This document shows, piece by piece, positions 1 to 5,881 of a DNA stretch of 8,531 nt. Under the pieces are notes generated by a model, which did no database searches, had not been told where the DNA came from, and saw only the letters and a list, made by a program, of their open reading frames with translations. The position numbers and the translations under genes were made by a program. The first letter of the stretch is position 1. Every line of letters begins with the position of its first letter. Source of the stretch: an uncultured Oscillibacter sp. (GTDB taxonomy: Bacteria; Bacillota; Clostridia; Oscillospirales; Oscillospiraceae); assembly GCA_946494635.1 (NCBI GenBank), contig CAMMCS010000083.1, positions 1 to 8,531 on the forward strand, written 5' to 3'.

Positions 1-1256
1 CCGGCTTCCTGGTGTGCGGGGACTGCGGGGCCCCCATGTTCTCCCTGAGCCGCAGCGACCTGAAAAGCGCCTACACCTGCGGCACCTACCACCGCCGGGG
101 CTTGAAGGGCTGCACCAGCCACCACATCCGGGCCGACAAGCTGGACGAGCTGCTGAAAGCCTACGTCCGGCAGGTGATGGATCACTCGGCAGACATGCTG
201 GAGCGGCTCAACGAGGACCTGGCCCGGGAGCAGGAGGACGTGGCGGAGACGGAGCAGAGCGCCGACCGCCTGGCGGAGGTGCTCTCTGACCTCCAGGAGG
301 AGCTGAAGGTCACCAAGCGCCAGCGCATCCGGGATCTGATGAAGCACCCGGACCAGGAGGACATCCTGGAGCAGACCTACGACGAGCTGGAGGGGGACCT
401 GCAAAAAAGGATCGAGGGCATCGGTCACCAGATCGAGCTGCTCTCCGACAAGCGAAACACCATCATCCGGGTGAACCGGGCGGCCAGGACGGCCATGGAG
501 GTGTTCCAGGACATCCTCAATAAAGAGCGGCTGGAACGCCGGGACCTGGAGCTCATCATTCAGAAGATCAAGGTCTATGAGGGCCGGCTGGAGATCCAGC
601 TCCAGGCGGACGTGGACAGCATCCTGCGCAGCGGGACGCTGTCGGAGGGCGCGGCGGAGGAAGCCGCCGTGGCCGCCATGGCCGAGGTTCCGGAGGGTAC
701 CGTAAATTTTAAGCCAGGCATGGGACATATCTCACCTGTCACCATCGTCCAGGAGGCAAAACAGCATCCGGACAAGGTGTTCCATGCCAATGTTATCAGT
801 GACGGCGACCCCCTGGAGATCTACACCAGCCGGGAGGGCGAAGTGATTTTCAAGAAATACTCTCTGCTGGGCGGCGTGGAGGACTTTGCCGCAGAGCTCT
901 GCGAAACCATGAGCCGGTCTACCGGCAGCGTCTGTGCCGTCACGGACCGGGACACGGTCATCGCCGTGGCCGGCGGCGGCAAGCGGGAGCTGCTGGGCAA
1001 GCGGATCACGCCGGAGCTGGAACAGATCATGGAGGGCCGGAAGATCTACCAGTCCGCCGGCGAGGGCCAGGCCGTCCGGGTGACGGAGAGCTCTGACAGT
1101 CTCCGGGCCACCGTGGCCGCCCCCATACTGGCGGAGGGGGACCTGCTGGGGCTGGTGCTGTTCATCTCCAGCGACTCCGCCGCCGTTTCCGGCGACACGG
1201 AGTACAAGCTGGCGCAGACCATCGCCGCTTTCCTGGGACGGCACATGGAGGCCTGA
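1..1256 (+). CDS. Large serine recombinase C-terminal part, fused in frame to SpoVT C-terminal part (5' end outside window)
   Basis: The reading frame is open from the first full codon at position 3 and has no credible start here, so the gene begins upstream. The GTG at 12 is an internal valine of the motif LVCGDCG. Positions 15-125 encode a recombinase zinc ribbon: two cysteines at 15 and 24, two more at 78 and 111, then SHHIR. About 140-670 is a charged, Leu/Glu-rich coiled coil followed by LELIIQKIKVYEG, typical of the C-terminal arm of TndX/TnpX-like large serine recombinases, which integrate and excise mobile elements. The catalytic serine domain is not in the window. From about 801 the protein changes to SpoVT sequence (DGDPLEIY, EVIFKKYS, then a GAF domain) to the stop at 1254-1256. 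The join is in frame, with no stop between the parts. Recombinase identity is firm; whether the chimera is translated as one protein is unknown. Confidence 0.85.
   Translation, partial: GFLVCGDCGAPMFSLSRSDLKSAYTCGTYHRRGLKGCTSHHIRADKLDELLKAYVRQVMDHSADMLERLNEDLAREQEDVAETEQSADRLAEVLSDLQEELKVTKRQRIRDLMKHPDQEDILEQTYDELEGDLQKRIEGIGHQIELLSDKRNTIIRVNRAARTAMEVFQDILNKERLERRDLELIIQKIKVYEGRLEIQLQADVDSILRSGTLSEGAAEEAAVAAMAEVPEGTVNFKPGMGHISPVTIVQEAKQHPDKVFHANVISDGDPLEIYTSREGEVIFKKYSLLGGVEDFAAELCETMSRSTGSVCAVTDRDTVIAVAGGGKRELLGKRITPELEQIMEGRKIYQSAGEGQAVRVTESSDSLRATVAAPILAEGDLLGLVLFISSDSAAVSGDTEYKLAQTIAAFLGRHMEA
783..812. other. Putative element/chromosome junction (attR-like) inside spoVT
   Basis: Protein similarity to SpoVT begins abruptly at the Asp codon at 801-803, while the preceding residues (HPDKVFHANVIS, ending at 800) have no counterpart in SpoVT. 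The stretch from about 700 to 800 also looks less GC-rich than the DNA on both sides. TndX/TnpX-type recombinases cross over at a GA dinucleotide, and GA occurs at 801-802, exactly where homology starts. The precise crossover cannot be fixed without the partner end of the element. Confidence 0.5.
801..1256 (+). pseudogene. spoVT: spoVT 3' portion, separated from its start by an integrated element
   Basis: SpoVT is a sporulation transcription factor of the forespore: an N-terminal AbrB-type swapped-hairpin DNA-binding domain and a C-terminal GAF domain. The 151 codons here begin at the residues that match about position 30 of Bacillus SpoVT (EGDPLEIF there, DGDPLEIY here) and run to a normal C-terminus. 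Adding the ~29 missing residues gives ~180, the usual family length of about 178. The missing part is the motif block around DDLGRVVIPKEIR, that is, most of the DNA-binding hairpin. Later landmarks are FKKYS, VCAVTDRD, the basic GKRELLGKRI, VAAPI and the C-terminal helix LAQTIAAFLGRH. The reading frame is undamaged, which argues against old decay and fits a gene that is rebuilt when the element leaves. It could instead be a dead remnant if another spoVT copy exists. Confidence 0.8.
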
Positions 1257-1276
1257 GCAATTCCACGCGGCGCGCA

Positions 1277-1310
1277 GGCGCGGACACCCGGCCGGGTTTC
1301 CGCGCCTTTT
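1277..1310 (+). terminator. Rho-independent terminator after the spoVT segment
   Basis: GGCGCGGA (1277-1284) pairs with TCCGCGCC (1299-1306). After one mismatch, ACCC (1286-1289) pairs with GGGT (1294-1297) around a GGCC loop, and TTTT follows at 1307-1310. It lies 20 bases after the stop codon, the expected place for the native spoVT terminator. Confidence 0.8.
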
Positions 1311-1375
1311 CTGGCATGAGACGGCAAAAATCCGATATGCTGATGGCAAAGATGCATTTTGGAAGGAGTGATCCC

Positions 1376-2785
1376 ATGCCCGTCTCCCAGTGGGCCGCCC
1401 GGATCGACCAGCTGGTCTGGGGGCCCTGGATGCTGGCGCTGCTGGTGGGCACCGGCGCCTTTCTCACCCTGCGCACCCGCTTTCTCCCCTGGCGGAACCT
1501 AGGCTGGGCGCTGAAAAGCACCTTCAGCCGGGAGGCCCGGTCCGCCGGAGAGGGCGGAGAGGTCTCCCCCCTCTCCGCCCTGATGACCACCCTGGCCGCC
1601 ACCATCGGCACCGGCAACATCGCCGGCGTGGCCACAGCCCTGGTGGCCGGCGGCCCCGGCGCCCTGGTGTGGATGGAGCTCTCCGCCCTGCTGGGCCTGT
1701 CCTCCAAGTGTGCGGAGTGCCTGCTGGCGGTAAAATACCGGCGGAAAACTGGCCAGGGGGAGTTCCGGGGCGGGCCCATGTACACCATGCGCTGCGGCCT
1801 CCGGCAGCGGCGCCTGGGGGCTGCCCTGGCGTTTTTCTTTGCCGTCTCCACGGTGCTGGCCTCCCTGGGGATGGGGAATATGGCCCAGTCCAACTCCGTG
1901 GCGGCGGCGCTTGCGGGGAGCTTCGGCGTCCCTGCCCGGATCACCGGCGCCGCGACGGCTGTCCTGGCCCTGGCCGTCATCCTGGGCGGCATCCGGCGGA
2001 TCGCCCGGGTAGCCGGCGTGGTGGTGCCCTTTATGGCGGCGCTGTATCTGCTGGCGGGCCTGGCGGTGCTGCTGGGACGTCTCCCCGCCCTGCCCGGGGC
2101 CGTCGCCCAGATCCTCCGCCTGGCCGTCTCTCCCGCCGCGGCAGCGGGAGGCGCCGCAGGGACCATCACCGCCTCCATCCTGGATGCCGCCCGCTGGGGA
2201 ATCGCCCGGGGTTGCTTCTCCAATGAGGCGGGCATGGGCTCCGCCGCCATTCCGGCGGCCTCTGCCGCCTCTTCCAGCCCTGCCCGGCAGGGCTATCTCA
2301 ACATGACCGGCACCGTGGTGGACACCCTGGTGGTCTGCACCGTCACAGGGCTCTGCATCTGCGCCTCCGGCGTGCTGGGGGCCACGGACGCCTCCGGCGC
2401 CCCGATAAACGGTGCCGCCCTCACCTCCCTTGCCTTCCAGACCGTGCTGGGCCCCCTGGGGGGCCTGCTGGTGGATGTGTGCATCGCCCTGTTCGCCTTT
2501 TCCACCATCCTGGGCTGGGCCTATTACGGGGAGACCGCCCTGGCCTATCTCACCGGCGGCCGGGGGCTTCTCCCCTACCGGCTGGTCTATGCCCTGGCGG
2601 CCTATATCGGCGCTGTGGAGAGCCTGGAGCTGGTGTGGAACCTCTCCGACATCTTCAACGCCCTGATGGCGGTGCCCAACCTGGTCTGCCTCCTGCTGCT
2701 CTCCGGCACCGCCGCCAGGGAGCTGCGGGCCTTCCAGCCGGTGATCCGCCGGGAGCGGCGCAAAGTGCCCCGGCGGAGACGCTGA
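1376..2785 (+). CDS. Sodium:alanine/glycine symporter, AgcS family
   Basis: This is a polytopic inner-membrane carrier that brings in a small neutral amino acid (alanine or glycine in characterised members) with sodium. The start at 1376 is chosen because AAGGAGTG lies 5 bases upstream; the in-frame ATG at 1316 has no such site and adds 20 charged residues not expected in the family. The resulting 469 residues match the usual ~450-490. Family signatures are GTGNIAGVATAL at 78-89, GGPGALVWM at 92-100, the K/E-containing segment KCAECLLAVKYR at 111-122, GGPMYTM at 132-138, GGIRRIARVAGVVVPFMA near 204-221 and NEAGMGSA at 283-290. Hydrophobic stretches across the whole length fit about ten or more membrane helices. 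The usual His a few residues after NEAGMGSA is replaced (IPAASA). It stands between a terminator and a 58-base gap, so it is probably its own unit. Substrate is inferred from the family only. Confidence 0.93.
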   Translation: MPVSQWAARIDQLVWGPWMLALLVGTGAFLTLRTRFLPWRNLGWALKSTFSREARSAGEGGEVSPLSALMTTLAATIGTGNIAGVATALVAGGPGALVWMELSALLGLSSKCAECLLAVKYRRKTGQGEFRGGPMYTMRCGLRQRRLGAALAFFFAVSTVLASLGMGNMAQSNSVAAALAGSFGVPARITGAATAVLALAVILGGIRRIARVAGVVVPFMAALYLLAGLAVLLGRLPALPGAVAQILRLAVSPAAAAGGAAGTITASILDAARWGIARGCFSNEAGMGSAAIPAASAASSSPARQGYLNMTGTVVDTLVVCTVTGLCICASGVLGATDASGAPINGAALTSLAFQTVLGPLGGLLVDVCIALFAFSTILGWAYYGETALAYLTGGRGLLPYRLVYALAAYIGAVESLELVWNLSDIFNALMAVPNLVCLLLLSGTAARELRAFQPVIRRERRKVPRRRR

Positions 2786-2794
2786 GTCCCGCCC

Positions 2795-2823
2795 TTGCAT
2801 CCATACGTCAAATGCGCTATGCT
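2795..2823 (+). promoter_or_regulatory. Weak candidate promoter before the MGMT-family gene
   Basis: TTGCAT (2795-2800) and TATGCT (2818-2823) are separated by 17 bases in the short gap after the symporter gene. The match is only partial (3 of 6 and 4 of 6), and a start about 7 bases further on would fall right at the ribosome binding site, so this may be chance. Read-through from the symporter gene is an alternative, as no terminator is visible between them. Confidence 0.25.
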
Positions 2824-2843
2824 GGGGCCAGGAGGTGGCGGAT

Positions 2844-3326
2844 ATGCCCAAGGAGGATCAGAAGGACTTCAACGCCATGCTGCACCAGCCGCGGGATATG
2901 CCCAAAATTCAGGTAGTTTCAGATCCCCGCACCATCGCGAAATACGGCGGCAGCCGGATGCTCCTGGCGCCGTCCCTGGCCTATGACGCCGCCATGCGGG
3001 CCGTCCCCTTCGGCAAGGTCACCACGGCGGGGGAAATCCGGGCCCACCTGGCCCGGCAGCACCAGGCGGACTTCACCGACCCCATGACGGCAGGCATCTT
3101 CATCTCCATCGCCGCCTGGGCCAGCTTCCAGCGGCCGGAGCGGGACACCCCCTACTGGCGGATCCTGAAGGCCGGCGGAGAGCTGAATGAGAAGTACCCC
3201 GGCGGCATCCCCGCCCAGCGGGCGCTGCTGGAGGCGGAGGGCCACACCGTGGTCTCCCGGGGGCGGACCCGGCTGCGGTGGTTCGTCCGGGACTACGAAC
3301 AGGCGCTGTTCTCCCTGCCGAAGTGA
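2844..3326 (+). CDS. Alkyltransferase-like (MGMT-family) DNA-binding protein without acceptor cysteine
   Basis: The protein (160 residues) carries the winged-helix half of O6-alkylguanine-DNA alkyltransferases. PFGKVTTAGEI at 55-65 is the helix-turn-helix entry motif, and PYWRILKAGGEL (103-114) followed by GGIPAQRALLEAEGH (120-134) occupies the active-site and recognition region. The alkyl-accepting Cys of the PCHR motif is absent (PYWR here) and no other cysteine is present, so it cannot accept alkyl groups. Alkyltransferase-like proteins bind damaged bases and hand them to nucleotide excision repair, which is a family-based guess for this one. The insert DFTDPMTAGIFISIAAWA (77-94) is not part of classical MGMT and marks a separate subfamily. 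ATG 2844 is preferred because AGGAGG (2830-2835) lies 8 bases upstream; GTG 2835 overlaps that site. About 50 residues precede the winged helix. Confidence 0.82.
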   Translation: MPKEDQKDFNAMLHQPRDMPKIQVVSDPRTIAKYGGSRMLLAPSLAYDAAMRAVPFGKVTTAGEIRAHLARQHQADFTDPMTAGIFISIAAWASFQRPERDTPYWRILKAGGELNEKYPGGIPAQRALLEAEGHTVVSRGRTRLRWFVRDYEQALFSLPK

Positions 3327-3364
3327 GGAAACAGGCGGATTTCGTGAATTTTTTCCCCGGGGAG

Positions 3365-3392
3365 TTGCTTTTTTTCAGTTTGGTGGTAAGAT
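3365..3392 (+). promoter_or_regulatory. Candidate promoter for the His-rich G3E GTPase gene
   Basis: The 105-base gap before the gene becomes AT-rich at about 3340-3415, unlike its surroundings. TTGCTT (3365-3370) and TAAGAT (3387-3392) are 16 bases apart. Downstream, GAAAAAATTTTC (3401-3412) is a near-palindrome that could bind a regulator. I do not see a convincing Zur box. Matches to consensus are modest, so only the location is reasonably supported. Confidence 0.3.
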
Positions 3393-3431
3393 AAGGTTCG
3401 GAAAAAATTTTCATGCAAAGGACTTGATACC

Positions 3432-4577
3432 ATGACCAAGATCGACATCGTCTCCGGCTTCCTGGGGGCCGGCAAGACCACCCTCATCAAGAAGCTGCTG
3501 GCGGAGGCCTTCCCCGGCGAGAAGCTGGTGCTCATCGAGAACGAGTTCGGCGAGATCAGCATCGACGGCGGCTTCCTGAAGGAGTCCGGCGTCCAGATCA
3601 GCGAGATGTCCGCCGGGTGCATCTGCTGCTCCCTGGTGGGGGACTTCCACAAGGCCCTGAAGGACGTGCAGGCCCAGTTCCACCCGGACCGCATCCTCAT
3701 CGAGCCCTCCGGCGTGGGCAAGCTGTCCGACGTGATCGTGGCGGTGCAGAACACCGCCGACGAGACCGACGACATGAAGCTGAACAGCTTCGTCACCGTG
3801 GCGGACGCCACCAAGGTGAAGGTCTACATGAAGAACTTCGGCGAGTTCTACAACAACCAGATCGAGTCCGCCGGCACCATCATCCTCTCCCGGACCCAGA
3901 AGCTGAGCCAGGAGAAGCTGGAGTCCGCCGTGGCCATGCTGCGGGAGAAGAACCCCGACGCCGCCATCCTCACCACCCCCTGGGACCAGCTGGACGGCAA
4001 GACCATCCTGGCGGCCATCGAGAAGGTGTCCCTGGCGGATGAGCTGCTGGAGAAGATGCGGGCCGAGCACGCCGCCGACGAGGCGGAGCACGAGCATGAG
4101 CATCACCACCACGACCATGACCATGAGCATGAGCACGAGCACCATCATGACCATGACCACGAGGAGCACGAGCACCATCACGATCATGATGACCACGACC
4201 ATCATCACGACCACGAGCACGAGGGACATGAGCATCACCACCATGACCACGACCACGAGTGCGACGACCCCAGCTGCTCCTGCCACCACCATCACCACCA
4301 CGCCGACGAGGTGTTCACCTCCTGGGGCAGGGAGACCCCCAAGGTGTTCAGCCAGGCGGATATCCAGCGGATCCTCACGGCCCTGGACTCCGGCGGCTAC
4401 GGCAGGATCCTGCGGGCCAAGGGCATCGTCAACGGCGAGGGCGGAGCGTGGATCGAGTTCGACTTCGTGCCGGAGGAGCACGAGATCCGGGCGGGCCACC
4501 CCGACTACACCGGCCGGCTGTGCGTCATCGGCGCCGAGCTGCAAGAGGACAAGCTCTCCCAGCTCTTCGGCCTGTGA
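3432..4577 (+). CDS. G3E (CobW/COG0523) P-loop GTPase with long His-rich metal-binding stretch
   Basis: COG0523 proteins are GTP-driven metallochaperones or metal-insertion factors (zinc, cobalt, nickel, iron). In this 381-residue protein the Walker A loop is GFLGAGKT at 9-16, NEFGE at 37-41, the metal-binding CICC motif of the family at 63-66, the Walker B-like LIEPSG at 89-94, and the CobW C-terminal domain runs from about 295 (SWGRETPKVF) to the end. Residues 219-290 are a low-complexity insert with 39 His in 72 positions plus Asp/Glu and three Cys (277, 282, 284), ending in six His. This is the usual site of a metal-loading loop between the two domains. The guanine-specificity motif NKxD is replaced by SRTQ (153-156), so nucleotide preference may be altered. 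ATG 3432 has AAAGGA 9 bases upstream. Cytoplasmic; no signal peptide. Zinc is the likeliest ligand, from His content only. Confidence 0.93.
   Translation: MTKIDIVSGFLGAGKTTLIKKLLAEAFPGEKLVLIENEFGEISIDGGFLKESGVQISEMSAGCICCSLVGDFHKALKDVQAQFHPDRILIEPSGVGKLSDVIVAVQNTADETDDMKLNSFVTVADATKVKVYMKNFGEFYNNQIESAGTIILSRTQKLSQEKLESAVAMLREKNPDAAILTTPWDQLDGKTILAAIEKVSLADELLEKMRAEHAADEAEHEHEHHHHDHDHEHEHEHHHDHDHEEHEHHHDHDDHDHHHDHEHEGHEHHHHDHDHECDDPSCSCHHHHHHADEVFTSWGRETPKVFSQADIQRILTALDSGGYGRILRAKGIVNGEGGAWIEFDFVPEEHEIRAGHPDYTGRLCVIGAELQEDKLSQLFGL
4086..4301 (+). repeat. Low-complexity His/Asp/Glu codon repeat
   Basis: This 216-base tract within the first G3E GTPase gene is built almost wholly of CAC/CAT, GAC and GAG codons in short imperfect runs such as CATGACCATGACCAC. 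Such tracts vary in length by replication slippage in units of three bases, which would change the number of metal ligands without breaking the frame. It also produces long false reading frames on the other strand and in the +2 frame. Confidence 0.85.
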
Positions 4578-4599
4578 GCCCTTTTCTTGAAAGGCTGTA

Positions 4600-4760
4600 A
4601 CGACACTTGATTTTGCGCAGCAAAATCTTAGTGGAGTACGTCCCCGAAGGGGGAAAAGAGCCAAACGAACTCTAGCGCGCTACGGGGCCTGGTGGTCAGC
4701 CGGGTGCGGTGCCCGGTGACGAAGGATAGCCGAGATCGAAGGCTCGTTTTCCCTCCGCCC
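4600..4760 (+). ncRNA. Structured intergenic segment, possible RNA leader or dispersed repeat
   Basis: The 229 bases between the two G3E genes contain a chain of stable inverted repeats. CACT..GATTTTGC-gca-GCAAAATC..AGTG spans 4604-4633; TCCCC-gaag-GGGGA spans 4641-4654. GTCA-g-CCGGG pairs with CCCGG-TGAC across 4695-4720. An outer helix of 12 pairs with one bulge joins GGGAAAAGAGCC (4651-4662) to the complementary stretch at 4741-4753. GGCT at 4741-4744 can pair instead with AGCC at 4728-4731, so two folds exclude each other. No U-tract follows. I checked by eye for known riboswitch boxes (cobalamin, THF, guanidine, glycine, TPP, Mn, Mg, c-di-GMP, c-di-AMP) and recognise none. Position directly before a metal-related gene suits a regulatory leader; the neat modular hairpins also suit a mobile repeat. 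Confidence 0.35.
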
Positions 4761-4806
4761 GGGCCGCCGTTCCGCGTATTTTACCCGAAAGGAAACGCAC
4801 GTTACA

Positions 4807-5739
4807 ATGGCAGACATTCCTGTTTATCTGGTGGCCGGCTTTCTGGACGCCGGCAAGACCAATTTCATCAACGGCATCCTGGAGGACGGCTTCGCCCGCC
4901 AGGATCCCACCCTGCTGCTCTGCTGTGAGGAGGGCGAGGAGGAATACGAGAAGAACGCCCTGGACAATGTGACGGTCATCCCCATCGAGGATGAGGAGGA
5001 CCTGAAGTGCTCCTACCTGAAGGAGCTGGAGAAGAAATACCGCCCCAAGCAGGTGCTGATCGAGTACAACGGCATGTGGCAGATGGAGCGGCTGTACCGG
5101 GAGGTGCTGCCCGCCAACTGGGTGCTGTACCAGATCATGACCTTCGTCTACGCCCCCACCTTTGAAATGTACGCCAAGAACATGGGCCAGCTGATGATGG
5201 AGAAGATCACCAACGCGGACATGCTGGTGTTCAACCGCTGCACCCCGGAGCTGCGGGACGCCCTGCGCAAGCGGAATCTGCGGATGGTGAACCGCCGGGC
5301 GGACATCTACCTGGAGATGGAGGACGGCACCAGCGAGGACTACCTCACCGGCGACGAGTGCCCCTTTGACCTGAGCCAGGATCTGATCGACGTGCCGGAC
5401 GACGACTTCGGCGTCTGGTATGTGGACGTCATGGACCACCCGGACCGCTGGGCGGGCAAGATGGTCCACATGAAGCTCATCATGTGCCACTCCAAGAAGT
5501 ATCCGGGCATCCACTGCCCCGGCCGCTTCGTGATGACCTGCTGCGAGAACGACATCCAGTTCATGGGCCTCATCGCCAAGGGCATGAACCTGAACCAGTA
5601 CCAGAACCGGGACTGGATCGAGGTCACCGGCCGGATGGCGGTGGAGAACCACGCCGCCTACAAGGGCAAGGGGCCGGTGCTGCACGTCATCTCCATCGGT
5701 CCGTGTGAGAAGCCCGCACAGGAGGTCGTGACGTTCTGA
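4807..5739 (+). CDS. Divergent G3E (CobW-like) P-loop protein with YcgQ/TIGR03943-like OB-fold tail
   Basis: The 310-residue protein starts with PVYLVAGFLDAGKTNFI, a clear CobW-type Walker A loop at 11-18. The other landmarks are altered: CCEEGEEEY (39-47) stands where NEFGE is expected, IEYNG (85-89) where IEPSG is, there is no CxCC motif, and FNRCT (142-146) replaces NKxD. After about residue 195 there is no CobW C-terminal domain. Instead WAGKMVHMKL, HCPGRFVMTCCENDIQFMG (237-254) and DWIEVTGRM (269-277) resemble the C-terminal domain of YcgQ (TIGR03943/DUF1980), the partner of the YcgR permease, a set found with COG0523 genes in Firmicutes. A role in metal homeostasis together with the upstream GTPase is inferred. 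AAAGGA at 4788-4793 is 13 bases before ATG 4807, a long spacing. The stop is followed by hairpin 5744-5768. Confidence 0.85.
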   Translation: MADIPVYLVAGFLDAGKTNFINGILEDGFARQDPTLLLCCEEGEEEYEKNALDNVTVIPIEDEEDLKCSYLKELEKKYRPKQVLIEYNGMWQMERLYREVLPANWVLYQIMTFVYAPTFEMYAKNMGQLMMEKITNADMLVFNRCTPELRDALRKRNLRMVNRRADIYLEMEDGTSEDYLTGDECPFDLSQDLIDVPDDDFGVWYVDVMDHPDRWAGKMVHMKLIMCHSKKYPGIHCPGRFVMTCCENDIQFMGLIAKGMNLNQYQNRDWIEVTGRMAVENHAAYKGKGPVLHVISIGPCEKPAQEVVTF

Positions 5740-5743
5740 TCTT

Positions 5744-5768
5744 AAAGAGGGGACTTTGTCCCCCCTTT
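5744..5768 (+). terminator. Terminator-like hairpin after the second G3E gene
   Basis: AAAG-a-GGGGAC (5744-5754) pairs with GTCCCC-c-CTTT (5758-5768) across a TTT loop, five bases after the stop codon. The U-tract is only three bases and forms part of the stem, so termination may be inefficient or helped by the hairpins that follow. Confidence 0.5.
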
Positions 5769-5779
5769 AGATTCCCCCT

Positions 5780-5881
5780 CACCAGTCTGCGGACTGGTGT
5801 GTGCGCCCAAGGCGCACGAGTCAAAGTATTTTCGGCAGGCGCATGTCCTGCCGAAAATGGATTTGAATTTTGTTAAAATCC
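5780..5881. repeat. Cluster of consecutive perfect hairpins in the convergent gap
   Basis: Four inverted repeats stand head to tail: CACCAGTC-tgcg-GACTGGTG (5780-5799), GTGCGCC-caa-GGCGCAC (5801-5817), ATTTTCGGCAGG with its 12-bp complement around a 7-base loop (5828-5858), and GGATTT/AAATCC (5859-5881). No reading frame of note covers them. Such modular palindromes are common in dispersed intergenic repeats of gut Clostridia, but whether this one recurs in the genome cannot be judged here. Confidence 0.55.

Noticed and set aside
12..14. GTG at 12 as the start of the recombinase
   Set aside because: It lies inside the conserved zinc-ribbon opening LVCGDCG and the frame remains open to the window edge.
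1316..1375. Upstream ATG giving 20 more residues on the symporter
   Set aside because: No ribosome binding site before 1316; AAGGAGTG directly precedes ATG 1376, and the extra residues are not family-like.
2835..2843. GTG start nine bases upstream for the MGMT-family gene
   Set aside because: The GTG overlaps the AGGAGG that correctly serves ATG 2844.
1162..2851. Long minus-strand frames opposite the symporter gene
   Set aside because: Arg/Ala/Gly-rich shadows without ribosome binding sites; the plus strand carries all AgcS signatures.
3340..3380. Terminator of the MGMT-family gene around CCCCGGGG and a T-run
   Set aside because: The palindrome leaves no proper loop and the T-run lies 8 bases away, so I do not call it as a terminator.
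4086..4301. CRISPR or tandem-repeat array
   Set aside because: The repetition is codon-level His/Asp/Glu sequence within a conserved gene, with no repeat-spacer order.
3411..4664. 417-codon minus-strand frame with long runs of Val, Met and Leu
   Set aside because: It arises from reading the His-rich codon tract backwards; the apparent membrane-like stretch is an artefact of CAC/CAT/GAC repeats.
4680..4760. tRNA gene or cobalamin riboswitch in the gap between the G3E genes
   Set aside because: No T-loop consensus or acceptor-stem pairing for a tRNA, and no B12-box sequence.
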